From Ceratotherium simum simum (Eukaryota; Chordata; Mammalia; Perissodactyla; Rhinocerotidae): 64,000 nucleotides of DNA. The DNA lies in the NCBI RefSeq assembly GCF_000283155.1, contig NW_004454266.1:3208282-3272281 (forward strand), in the 5' to 3' direction. A program made the position numbers and the translations under genes. Below are positions 24,466 through 35,800 of this stretch, in pieces. The notes under the pieces were generated by a model. That model saw nothing but the letters and a program-made list of their open reading frames with translations. It did not search any database and was not told the DNA's origin. Position 1 is the stretch's first letter. Every line of letters begins with the position of its first letter.

Positions 24466-25295
24466 AGACAAGAAATGACAAGTTTTGGCAAGGATGTAGA
24501 GAAAAGGAAAGTGTTGTGCACTGTTGGTATTAAGTTGGGGCAGCCACTATGAAAACAGTATGGACGTTCCTCAGAAATTAAAAATAGAACTACCATATGA
24601 TCCAGCAATTCTACTTCTGGATATTTATCTGAAGGAAACAAAAACACTAATAAAAAGATGCTGCACTGCCATGTTCATTGCAGCATTGTTTACAATAGCA
24701 AAGACAAGGAAACAACCTATGTTCATGGTTAGATGAGTGGGTAAATAATGTGGTATATATACACAGAATGAAATATTATTCTACCGTGAAAAAGAAGGAT
24801 ATCCTGCTGTTTGAGACAACTCAGATGGACCTTGAGGGCATTAGGCTAAGTGAAAAAAAGTCTGATAGAGAGAGACAAATACCATATGATCTCATTTTTG
24901 TGTGGTGTCTAAAACAAACAAACAAAATCAAATTCAAAGATACAGAGAACGGATTAATGGTTGCCAGAGGTGGGTGTGGGGGTGGGCCAAATGGGTGAAG
25001 GTGGACAAAAGGTATAACTTCCACTTATAAAATAAATAAGTCCTGGAGATGTAATGTACAGCATGGTAATTATAGTTAATAATACTCTATTGTATATTTA
25101 AAAGTTGCTAGGAGACAAGGTCTTAAAAGTTCTTGTTGCTAGAAAAAATTTGTAACTGTGTGTGGTGATAGGTGTTAACTACACTTACTGTGGTGATCAC
25201 TTTGCAATATATACATATATCAAATCATTGTGTTGTACACCAGAAAGCAATATAATGTTATATGTCATTTATATCTCAATTAAAAAAAAAAAGGA
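24466..25295 (+). mobile_element. 3' part of the old L1 (continuation after nested L1)
   Basis: Picks up distal ORF2 at AAGACAAGAAATGACAAG and runs through the 3' UTR (GGTTGCCAGAGGTGGG, GTACAGCATGGTAATTATAG) to an A-tail near 25280-25292. It is the same old L1 type as 11.9-17.2 kb. Roughly 200 bp of distal ORF2 expected between 17232 and 24466 is absent. Confidence 0.85.
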
Positions 25296-25365
25296 TTCTA
25301 GTCTTGATGACTGAGAGATTGGTTGATCACTTTGTTAGAAATAGAGAGGCCAAGATGAAAAACTC

Positions 25366-25828
25366 CTGTCATGGTTTGAATTGCATCCCCCCAAAAAATA
25401 TACATCCTAACTCCTGTTACCTATGAATGTGACCTTATTTGAAAATAGATTCTTTGCAGATATAATTAAGATGAGGCCATATTTGATTATGTGGGCTCTA
25501 ATCCAATATGGCTGGTGTCCTTATAGGAAGGGGAAACAGAGACAAGACGCAGACACAGGGAGAACACCAAGTGATGATGGGAAGCAGAGATTGGAAGAAA
25601 AATGAAGCTACAAGCCAAGGAATATGAAAGATTGCTGGCAACACCAGAGGCTCAAAGAAAGGTACAGAACACATTCTCCCTTAGAACCTTGAGAGAGAGC
25701 ATGTCCCTGATGACATCTTGATATTGGACTTCTGGCCTCCAGAAGTTTGAGAGAATAAATTTCTGTTGTTTTAAGTCCCCCAGTTGGTGGTACTTTGTTA
25801 TGGCAGCCATTGGAAAATAATACAGCTA
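25366..25828 (+). mobile_element. MLT1-like LTR (MaLR)
   Basis: Forward-orientation MLT1 layout: ATGGTTTGAATTGCATCCCC start, GACCTTATTTGAAAATAG, GGTGTCCTTATAGGAAG, GACTTCTGGCCTCCAGAAG, then GAGAATAAATTTCTGTTG (polyadenylation signal). It is the inverse counterpart of 1740-2205. Its right end lies at the left edge of the segmental duplication. Confidence 0.88.
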
Positions 25829-26234
25829 CTTTGGTGGGGGAGAGGAAAGCAGTGAATTTATTGAACCATAGTATATGTAAATATCCAAGTAGATGTATCA
25901 AGAACGGCAATGGAAATGTAGGATTATATTTGGAGAGAGGGTTCAGAGCTTGATATATTTTGGCAATTATCTCTTTGGTGGTTCAGTTGAAGTACCATAA
26001 CTTTAAAGAAAAAATGTGTAGAAGAGAATTAAAGGTAAAGGACTTTGGGTTTCAGAAAAATCAGAAAAGTAATGGTCATTGACATGTGAGAACATCAAGG
26101 TTGAACAGTTTATAAAAGCTACATGAGGAACATTTCAAGGAGGAAGTGGCCAATAGGGTGGCATGACTGAAGGTAATCTGAGGAAATGGACTGAAAGAAA
26201 AGTATGATTTTAGCTAGAAATACTCATTGTTCTT

Positions 26235-26450
26235 TGCATTTACACAATGCTTTGGAATTTATAATGCATTTTCACATTCTTTATCTTATTTATTTACTAC
26301 AACACTGAGGGACAATATCATTCTTATTTTACAGCTTAGCACACTCTGGAACAGGAAGGTTAAATTCTTGCTTGAAGTGACACAGCATCTAATCGATGAG
26401 GCCAAGATGTGAATCTAGATATTCAGAGTCCAAAGTTATGCTCTTTCCAT
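26235..26450 (-). mobile_element. MIR-type SINE (old)
   Basis: Reverse-complement MIR signature: a TTTACACAATGCTTTGG-type region, TTATTTTACAGCTTAGCACAC, GAAGTGACACAGC, and a final TATGCTCTTTCCA. Also present in copy 2 at about 51140-51360, so older than the duplication. Confidence 0.75.
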
Positions 26451-27062
26451 AGAATCACGGATTATCTTTTTTATTCCTTTTAATAAGTCCTCATCTTGCT
26501 AGGTAGAGACTAATGATTACCAAAAGGTGGCAGTCAACTTTTCTTAATGTTTTAATCAGCATGCTGTACATTCAAAGATTTCCTCAGTGTGATTATAAGT
26601 TTTGTGTTTATAATTTTCAATTTTAAGTTGTCAATAATTTTCATAATTTAATTACATGATACTTATAAGGATAGACTCATAATGACTAAAGTTAAAAGAA
26701 TTTCAATGTTAAAATAGAAATTGCTTCAAATTGTTTTAAGGTTTCTTGTGTATTCAGCAACCTGAACACAGACGCAGTCATTGGTTAAATGATCAAATAA
26801 GACATGATAAACTAAATTTTGGAAGCTTTGCAATGCAAATGTTTTGTGTGTGGGAATATGTAAGTGCACGTTTTGGGAGTGGGAGGGAGTGGATGATGGA
26901 AATGTAGCATGTGATCAAGGGGTCTTTTCACATGTTTTGGGACTATAGTACTCACAGTCATCTCCCCATAAGACTAACTATACTTAATTTTCTTTAGATT
27001 CTAGAGAATTCCTTCCAAGATGAAATAGTTTAGGTAGGAAGATCCTTCAAGAACCTCATAGA

Positions 27063-27579
27063 GTCCCTCTAATGAGTTTTTCATTTCCAGTATTGTATTC
27101 TTCATTTCTGATTGGTTCTTTTTTATATCTTCTTTGTTGACATTCTCACTGAGTCCATCTATTCTTCTCCCCAGATCAGTGAGCATCCTTAACACTCTTA
27201 GTTTGAACTCTCTGTCAGGTAGGTAGGTTGTGGATGGACATTGAGGGCATGATGCAAAGTGAAATAAGTCAGAGGGAGAAGGTCAAATACCGTATGATTT
27301 CCTTCATTAAGTAGTAGATAATAACAACAATAAACAAACACATAGGGACAGAGATTGGATTGGTGGTTACCAGAGGGGAAGGGGGGAGGGAGGAGGGTGA
27401 AAGGGATAATTGGGTACATGTGTGTGGTGATGGGTTGTAATTAGTATTTTGGTGGTGAACATGATGTAATCTAAACAGAAATAGAAGTACAATGATGTAC
27501 ACCTGAAATTTTTACAATGTTATAAACCAATGTTACTGCAATAAACAAAAAATTTAAAATGAAAAAAAAAAAAAAAAAA
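27063..27579 (+). mobile_element. Twin-primed L1: inverted ORF1 piece plus 3' end
   Basis: 27063-27228 is L1 ORF1 sequence in reverse orientation, with internal L1 deleted after it. 27229-27579 is + strand L1 3' end with a poly(A) tail at 27562-27580. A perfect 14-bp target duplication, AAGAACCTCATAGA, lies at 27049-27062 and 27580-27593. Copy 2 has the uninterrupted site at about 51952, so the insertion followed the duplication. Confidence 0.95.
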
Positions 27580-28570
27580 AAGAACCTCATAGAAGCAATG
27601 GGAGTGTCCAGCTCCAGTCTATGAAAACTCTGCTTACTTGAGAATCTCCAGAGTCATATCCCGTACAGGAGAGGAGTGGGGGACTAGATGTAGTACTCCA
27701 TAGAAAGTGATCAGATTTTGTTACCATTGACTTTTGGTGGAAATATAGATGTCCACGTTCAATATGTCCCACCTTTTGTGTAAGATGACTGCGTATTGAA
27801 AGTCCTTTCAAGAAGTGAATTATTTTTCAATTTGGAATAACTAAACAACATGCCTGCTTTATAGACTGGCACTATATTTTACTTTACTTGTAATCACTTC
27901 AATCCATTTTGAGCCTTTTGAGCTTTTGAGAATCCCTGTGCCCATCATTTTATTGTTTTCCCTATCATTTTCCTTCCGTTTTAACATTTAGTGTGTATAT
28001 GTGTACTTTATTTAACTGAAATCTCTGTCTACTGTCTCTCTCAGTTCTGTTGTTTGTCTTTCTAGATTTGTCTTTTCCATCTTTCCCTTTGTTTCTGAGC
28101 CTTTCTCTTTTCACTTTCCCCACTTGGGCTCTATATGCATTTATCTAGTGGTAACCACAGAAATCCAAAAACAGGTCAGCAGTACAGAAATGGTTACGTT
28201 TCACTTAGGAAGTGTGGACCTTTCCTCCTACTTACCTCAGATAGAGGACAAGTAGTGAGGAAGAGAATCTGAGAGCTAAGAATAATTCAGAGACCAGAAA
28301 TAGCCTGTTCAGTAATTGACTGAGGTGGTGACAATTTAGATATTTCAGATGAAAGACTATCTTCACTGTGTCTAGTCTACAGAGAGGATGGTGTCCTGGA
28401 ACCTGATGGAAAAGCACCTGTTCTTTCCTTTTACATCGATGTTGCTTTTCCTTAGGCTAGTATTGATTGTTTTTCAACTTGTATTCCTTTTACTCCACCT
28501 GTTTGATTCCTTAAAAATCCCTGATAATTTTTCCTTTTTTCAGAACTCAGCTTTTCCAACTGTGATTTTT

Positions 28571-28816
28571 TTTTTTTTTTTTTTGTGAGAAGGATCGGCC
28601 CTGAGCTAACATCTGCCAATCCTCCTCTTTTTGCTGAGGAAGACTGGCCGTGGGCTAACATCCATGCCCATCTTCCTCCACCCTATATGGGATGCCGCCA
28701 CAGCATGGCTCGACAAGCGGTGCGTCCGTATGTGCCTGGGATCTGAACCAGCGAATCCCGGGCCGCCACAGCGGAGCGCGCGCACTTAACTGCTGGTGCC
28801 ACCGGGCCGGCCCCCA
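28571..28816 (-). mobile_element. ERE SINE, full length
   Basis: Poly(T) start, both tail blocks, a body with GCATGGCTCGACAAGCGG, and a GGGCCGGCCCC end. The 13-bp target duplication AACTGTGATTTTT is at 28558-28570 and 28817-28829. The site is empty in copy 2 at about 52930. Low divergence suggests a young copy. Confidence 0.96.
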
Positions 28817-28982
28817 AACTGTGATTTTTATCAACCAAATTCATTTAAAAATACTCCTGATTGTATATGTTATTTTTATATAGCCTCTTTGTTTCCTGCT
28901 TTCTTATTGTCATAGGTATAGTATTGGTTATAACATGAATATAATATTGTCCTATGTGTTGTTTCTTATTTCCTCTGGCCAT

Positions 28983-29040
28983 CTCTCTCTCTCTGTCTCT
29001 GTGTGTCTCTCTGTCTGTCTCTCTCTCTGTCTATATATAT
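28983..29040. repeat. (TC)n/(TG)n simple repeat
   Basis: TCTCTC and TGTGTC tracts ending in TATATATA. Shorter counterpart in copy 2 at about 53085-53145. Confidence 0.85.
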
Positions 29041-29089
29041 ACCTGTGTAAAAAACGATGTTCATTTCAAAGAATAATTATTAAGTGAAT

Positions 29090-29600
29090 AGTCGTGATAT
29101 CACCACCCTTGTAAACTATAACCTGATCAGTACCTTGGACAGCCTGTCCCCAGTTGCATCCCTTTCTGTCTTCATTGATCTTGACTTTGTTATAATCAGC
29201 ATTTCGATATTCTTTTTAGTTTTGACTATAATATTTGATTATAGCTATAGTTTTACTGCCTATGTTTGCACTCATAAACAACAGTTTATTTTACCCATTT
29301 TTGCACTTTATGTAGAGGGATTGACTCCTTTGTGACTGGCATCTTTTGCTCAGCATTTTTGTGTGAAGGATATTGTTTTAATTTCTTTTGCTGCAGTTTA
29401 TTCATATTTCTTGTATAGTAAGTACTCTGTTATATGAACGGGTCACAGTTTTCCCATTTTACTATTGATGAGCATTTGGATTGTTTCCAGGTCTTGTTTA
29501 ATACAAACAATACTGCTGTGAGCATTCTTATTCATGTGTCTTGGGGCACATGACCAAGAACTGCTTTAGAGAATACTAAACCTAGCAATGTAATTACAGG
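29090..29600 (-). mobile_element. Old LINE 3' fragment (L1-like)
   Basis: Contains the CCCATTTTACTATTGATGAG and ATTTGGATTGTTTCCAGG blocks typical of the reverse strand of old L1 3' ends. Shared with copy 2 (about 53190-53690), so it predates the duplication. Subfamily not resolved. Confidence 0.55.
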
Positions 29601-31165
29601 TCAGCATTTCTAGATAATGTCAAAGTGTTATCCAAAATGATTTTACCAGTTAATACTTGCAGCAGGAATAGTGAACTGTGAAGAAAAGCGTTAAGATCAG
29701 GTCTGTAATCCCCTCCCTCCTCTGGACACCCTAAGCAGTATTGGTCTTTACTAGACGTCCTTTAAATATTATGATGGGATTTAACTAGCAGTCTGATAAC
29801 TAGAAAATTCTAGCCTAAGAGTATTTTTAGGAGGAGATGGATAGTTTATCTTTCTAGGCTGACTCTTATACATAAAACTGGAATTTCTGCATACATGGGA
29901 AACAATTGGCTATAGAATGGAAATTAATCACAGAAGCTCTCTATACTTGTGTGACTAATGGCAGATAAAAACCAAGACACTTCAAACCTAAATGACTTTC
30001 TCTGAGCTAGCTTATACTGATAATTAGTAGTCATCTATTACTCTGAATCAAAATATGTTCCAGTCCGGAAAAAGGGATTTTATTTTTCTTGAAGTTTCAT
30101 TTGATGTTTGGGGCCCAAGTTTGCCAAAGTCAGATGTTGTTATTTATACCTTCCTTTTTCCTATATAGTCAAGTAAAGGTAAGTTGTTTTGAAATGAATT
30201 AGCTGATCTTCAAATTTGACTCCAACAGATGAACTATCCATCCACTTCCTTCTATTTTTCTTTAGTGATTATTTGTAACTATCCAGGTAAACTCTAAATC
30301 ATTTGGAATACAAATGTAATGACCAGTTAAATTCAAGCAAACTATGTAAATTTCATTTAAAAAACAGTAATTTTTCTTTTTATTATTTGGGTAAATCATT
30401 AAAACCTTTGGATATAAACTGAAGAATGTTATAGAAGATATGAGATTTTATTCCTTAGCCAGATTAGAAGTTTGGTAATAAATGTGATGGATGCCCTCCA
30501 TTATATTCACCTTAAAGATTAAGATGTGTCTAATTTTTAGTTTTGTGACCCCTTATAAGTTGGTTATGAAGGAATTTAAATGAAAAATTGATTCACATGT
30601 TTACTTTTAAAATTAGGTAACTGAATGATTTATTTATTATCTGTACCTAAATTTTTTTTTTATAATTGTGAGGAAAAAAATCTAATGTTTTTGTAAAACA
30701 TCTAAGTCATTAAAAGATGGAAAATAAGGTAACTAGAGAGGTTTAGGGTGTTATCTGTCCTCTGTCAAATATATGAAATTAAAGAAGAGACAGATTAGGT
30801 GTCCTCTGGCATTCTCTTTGATGCCCATTTTCCCTGAGGATTGTCATCTCTGGAGAGCTCAGTGACATCAGTTAATCAACGGCGCAGGACCTACATTCCC
30901 CAGAGACTTCAGCCAGGTAAGCAAGTTTGGTTCTCCACCTGTGCCAGCCCAGTCACAGTGTAGTGTCATCCCACCCTCTCATGTTGCTCAGAGGGTCTCT
31001 TTGACATAAAGCCAGATCATTGCTTTTGAGGAAATAATAGTGAGAGTTCAAAACTACTTTTCTTCATCTTCCTATCACCTAGAGGCAAAATGCAGGTCTC
31101 TAGTACCATGTGAAGATATGTGAAGTCATCATGAGAAAGTATCCTCTTGCTTAAGAGAAATTTCT
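29601..31165. other. Duplicated intergenic DNA, unclassified
   Basis: Collinear with about 53.69-55.25 kb of copy 2, with small indels throughout. No reading frame is conserved between the copies, which argues against a coding role. Confidence 0.6.
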
Positions 31166-31700
31166 TTTTTATTTATTTACTTATTTTATTTTTTGTTTGT
31201 TGTGGTAACATTGGTTTATAACATTGTATAAATTTCAGGTGTACATCATCATATTTCTATTTCTGCATGGATTACATCATGTTCTCATGTTCACCACCCA
31301 AATACTAATTACAATCCATCACCACACACATGTGCCTAATTATCCCTTTTGCCCTCCTCCCTCCCCCCTTCCCCTCTGGTAACCACCAATCCAATCTCTG
31401 TCTCTGTGTTTGTTTGTTGTTGTTATTATCTACTACTTAAGGAGTGAGATCATACGGTATTTGACCTTCTCCCCCTGACTTATTTCACTTTGCATAATAC
31501 CCTCAATGTCCATCCACGTTGTCACAAATGGCTGGATTTCATCATTTCTTATGGATGAGTAGTATTCCATTGTGTATATATACCACATCTTCTTTATCCA
31601 TTCATCCCTTGATGGGCACTTAGGTTGCTTCCAAGTCTTGGCTATTGTGAATAACGCTGCAATGAACACAGAGGTGCACGTATCTTTATGCACTGGTGTT
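31166..31700 (-). mobile_element. L1 3' end, 5'-truncated
   Basis: T/TTTA-rich tail, 3' UTR reading TGGTAACATTGGTTTATAAC, then distal ORF2 to about 31700. The C-terminal ORF2 frame is still partly open at 31433-31690 on the - strand. Absent from copy 2 at about 55250. No clear target duplication: about 7 bp present in copy 2 (GGATAAT) is missing at the right junction. Confidence 0.88.
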
Positions 31701-32552
31701 CCAATGCTGGTATAATCAACCTTTGCACTCACTCCACACAACCTGCTTCCTGATTCTACATATCCAAGTTTCAACCCCGGTACTCTATTAAAGGCGATAA
31801 GTTGGAGATGAGGTAGGAAAATAGCTTAGGACCCACAGATGAGGTGAGTAAATGTGAGTGGAATGGATCTTGGTTTCCGTGTTGCTTTAGGAATTGGCAA
31901 GTTAATTTCTAGTTGCAGTTGTTCTTGAAAGAAAAAGCCAAATTGGTTTGCATATGTGTCCATTGGCAAAAGGAACAGACTACAGAATTCACCAAATATT
32001 AGAACTAAATTTAATCCTTCATTTAGAAGCTAACAATTCATTCCTAGACGTTTCATCCTATCATAGTACATTCGTTGTACCTCAGTATGTACATATGGAA
32101 AATCATTTAAATATAATATATTTAGGTATCATAAAATATGCCCTCCAGTAATAGGAAAATAGTGTATGTGTGTATGTAAAAGTATTAGACTATATGCTTT
32201 CGTTCTTTCCCTTTGGCTTCTTATTCTCTGTGAAATTACACAATATTTGTTTTCTATGGTTAAAATGTATTGTCAGTATTTGTAGTTGTAAAAAGTTTAT
32301 TTCGTCCCTTAAGGAGGCACAAAAATATCTAAAATATGTATAGAGTGCTCAAAATGCTAGGTTGCAAGTTACAACAAGAAAGTTCCATTTTGTGACTATT
32401 GTGTTAATGCATCTTTATTTTGACTTTATTGTTAATGAGAAATGATGATTCTTCAATTGAGTACAAATGTCAGTTTAAAGAGCAAAAAGGTACAATGAGA
32501 AAAGTGACCTGAATGTTTAATTAGTTGATGAACTAGGAAATGACAGGTTTTT

Positions 32553-32660
32553 TTCTGTTGACGTCATATTGGTTTATGACATATATATTTTAGGTATACA
32601 TCATTATATTTTGACTTCTGTATAGACTACACTGTGTTCACCACCAAAAGTCTAGTTTTT
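32553..32660 (-). mobile_element. Very short L1 3' end insertion
   Basis: About 105 bp of reverse-complement L1 3' terminus (ATTGGTTTATGACAT, CACTGTGTTCACCACC) interrupts sequence that is continuous in copy 2 at about 56100. Possible target duplication of TAGTTTTTTAT type, not exact. Confidence 0.7.
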
Positions 32661-33010
32661 TATGGGATTGCATGGAGGTGACGTGTACAAGTACACTAGT
32701 GATCATCCTTCCATCCTTGCCCATGCTCATGAATGACTCTTTCGTATGATCACTGTTGGTGCTCTGCTCAGATCTTCTTTACTTGGCTGGAGCCCCCATC
32801 CATACCCTACTTGTGATGAGTGTTGGCTGCTAGGTCACAGCCATTCCCTTCTACAAAGAATTGCCTTCAGCTGAAAGGGAGCCACATTACCAGGGGGTTC
32901 CCTGAACTCTTGTGGTGGGCAGCCCACAGCCAATGATAGACTCATGGGATATACAAAAGGCTGCCTTTGCCTTAAGGTGAGAATAATTCTGCGCAATTCA
33001 TTCACTAGAT

Positions 33011-33196
33011 CTGTGCTGTTCAATACAGTAGTAACTCGCCATATGTAGCTATTTAAATTAATTAAAATTAAATAAAATTTAAAATTCAGTTCTACCACAT
33101 TTCAAATGCTCAGGTAGCAACATGTGGATAGTGACTATTGTATTAGACAGTGAAGATGGAATATTTCTACCCTCACAGACAGTTCTATTGCAGAGT
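33011..33196 (-). mobile_element. MER5A-like nonautonomous hAT DNA transposon
   Basis: Ends resemble CTGTGCTGTTCAATACAGTA and ACAGTTCTATTGCAGAG. The core is an AT-rich AATTAATTAAAATTAAAT tract followed by CATTTCAAATGCTCAGGTAG and TGACTATTGTATTAGACAGT. The imperfect inverted ends fit MER5A. Shared with copy 2 at 56454-56630. Confidence 0.8.
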
Positions 33197-33693
33197 CCTG
33201 CTGCAGCTTCTTATAGGATCAGTCTCATGCTATATTCCACTTGAGATCACATCCTTGCTTAGCAACAACCTCTGCTCCTTTTGCTTCCCTCACTGCCTTT
33301 ACCCTGAGAACATTCCTTCAATAAACAACATGGAATGGAATTTTTACTTCGGCCTCTTTTTGTATAGAACCTGGTTTAAACGCTATCCATGTTCAGTAGA
33401 CCTGACATTTCCAATACAGTGTTATATCTATTTCCCCTTCATTTAAACATCCTCCATTGCCATCAGGGGCCAGTCCTAATATATCTGAGCTCAGCAAAGA
33501 CCTATGAGATAGAAGCATTATTAAAGCAATAACAATTCAGTCTAGCACTGAGGCCGTGGAAATTTCACCAACACTTTTTCAGGATTCGTTCAGGAACTGG
33601 ACAGGGCAGAGTCTGTATGTTAAATATATCAGTGAATGTTGTATAATTTGAAATATCTTAAATACACACATTATCTTGGATATTTTGTCTTTA
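33197..33693. other. Duplicated intergenic DNA, unclassified
   Basis: Collinear with about 56.63-57.13 kb. Short frames here are not conserved in copy 2. Confidence 0.55.
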
Positions 33694-33708
33694 AAGTGTG
33701 TAGTTTTC

Positions 33709-33951
33709 GGGGTCGTCCCTGTGGCATAGCAGTTAAGTGCGCTCGCTCTGCTACTGGCGGCCCGGTTTGGATCCCAGGCACGCACCCACGCATCGCTTGT
33801 CTGGCCATGTTGTGGTGTTGTCCTGTATAAAGTGGAGGAAGATAGGCACAGATGTTAGCCCAGGGCCAGTCTTCCTCAGCAAAAAAAAAAAACCAGGATT
33901 GGCATGGATGTTAGCTCGGGGCTGTTCTTCCTCACCAATAAACAAATAAAT
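33709..33951 (+). mobile_element. ERE SINE, full length
   Basis: Head GGGGTCGTCCCTGTGGC, a body with TTGTCTGGCCATGTTGTGG, a paired tail ending CTTCCTCACC and an A-rich run. The 15-bp target duplication AAGTGTGTAGTTTTC is at 33694-33708 and 33952-33966 with one mismatch. Empty site in copy 2 at about 57130. More diverged than the ERE at 28.6 kb. Confidence 0.94.
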
Positions 33952-33966
33952 AAGTGTGAAGTTTTC

Positions 33967-35555
33967 ATACTGAGTATCTAATTTTATTGAAATATGTATT
34001 CTTCCACTAAAATTTTTTGTTATATGTCAATATTCTACAATTATTGTCATTGTAAACTACTGCCTCTACCACCGATATGTGTCAGTACTAAGCATTTAAC
34101 CTGTTTAATTTCATGCCTGTTCTCTTGATTTTTATTGTAACGTGTTCTTGTGAGATGTTGTTTCCCAGTATATTCTTTTTGGTGGTAAGTTTTATGTAGA
34201 ATGGCATCTTTGTTTTGTAGAGTCTATTTATTTTATCTATTTAAAATTTTTTTCTACATATGTAATCTTCACTTTTTTAACTTTATGTTTTTGTATCCAC
34301 AGTAATAATTTATGTGTAATTTTTATGACAGGACTTTCCTATCTCACATCATATTATGATGGTTTCTAGGGACACCATCTTTCTTCCTGTACCTGGGATG
34401 AATGTGTCTAATATGTCCAGTGATTATTATTTATATAATTTATCTAATATGAATCAGTCTTACTTCCTGCATTAAGTCAATTGATGCTTATCTAAACAGA
34501 AATGATAATTCCCAAATTATACAATTCTTTAAATGTGGTAGGAAGGAAATGAAGTAAAATTTTTCATTTGACCTAAGCAAAGAAAATATTCCCTCTCTTT
34601 GAGGGTTGATTTTGTGGTGGTGCCAGCAGCTTTCGGAGGGATGGATTCCAAGTAAGAAAGGATGAAGAGAACAAAGTGACCCAGGTCAGCAGGACATAGT
34701 CGATGGGAAATGCATCTTGCAGCTAGATCTTTCCCATATCCCGTCTTACTAAAGATAATAATTCTCCTGAATTGTAATGAGAAAAAAGACTAAAAGTAAG
34801 AGGACAGAATATGACATTAGTATTCTAATTACCTCCCAATGTGCTCTCTAGCATTGCATTGGAAGTAACGATAACACACTGAGACCAATCACATTCTTTT
34901 TTCTGTTTTTAGTGGGCATCTCCTTTGCCTGATATTTTATTTTTCAACCTGAAATCATATTCATTTCTTATACCTCTCAGATAGGTAGCATCAGCATTCT
35001 TTTTTACTAATATATATATTATCATGTAAAGCAACAAATGCTTTGTACAACTTCATGTCACCAGAGTTTTATCTATTATCAATTGCCATCTTGGTCCTTA
35101 TTTACATGATAAAATTAAATATATTATTATTATTTTATTTTAATGGTGCCTTATTGTATTGGTGTTTTCCTTGGATGAGTTAGCATCTTTTTTTGCCTCC
35201 TTCACTTTCATGAATGCTTCCTTTATTAGATACAATTTAAAAATTAGCCAGCAGTTCAAATGAGTTTTTCTATATTTGCATATGTATGCACGTGACTGAA
35301 GCATGGTTTGTTTGTATTTGCTCTTCCGAGCAGGTGTGAGTCAGGGGATGTATCCTGTCATTTCGTATTTAGATTGTCTCTCGTACTTATTATAATTATT
35401 TCTATTATGAATGTTTTTGTACATAGATTTTTGTGTAGATATCACTGATCACAGTCTTATAAGAAATCAAAAATTGTGAAATATTGTGAAATACTAAATC
35501 CTCTATGTTGTGTGTGATGATTCCCCTGAATTTTATTACATCCATTTGATTGACA
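33967..35555. other. Duplicated intergenic DNA, unclassified
   Basis: Matches about 57.14-58.75 kb of copy 2. AT-rich, no gene. Short indels between the copies disrupt every reading frame. Confidence 0.6.
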
Positions 35556-35800
35556 ATAAAGTAGTGTGGTTAAAAGTGTGAACTTTGATATCAAACAGAC
35601 CCAGGATTATGTTAAAACACTTAGGAGTTTAATTATCTTGGGTAAGCTATTTAACCACCTTAATCAATTTCTTCATATGTTTGAAGGCGATGGTAATAAA
35701 TTTCAAAAATTTTTTAAGAGATTGGTTGAGATTATGCATGTCAATATTTTAGAGCGTATCAAACACTCAATAATTCCAGGTAGTGTTAATATTATTAATA
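35556..35800 (+). mobile_element. MIR SINE (old)
   Basis: Forward MIR layout: GTGGTTAAAAGTGTGAACTTTG, CAGACCCAGGATTATG, TTGGGTAAGCTATTTAACC, and a distal AAACACTCAATAATTCC. Shared with copy 2 at about 58755-58995. An open frame of 125 codons across this region is chance. Confidence 0.8.
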
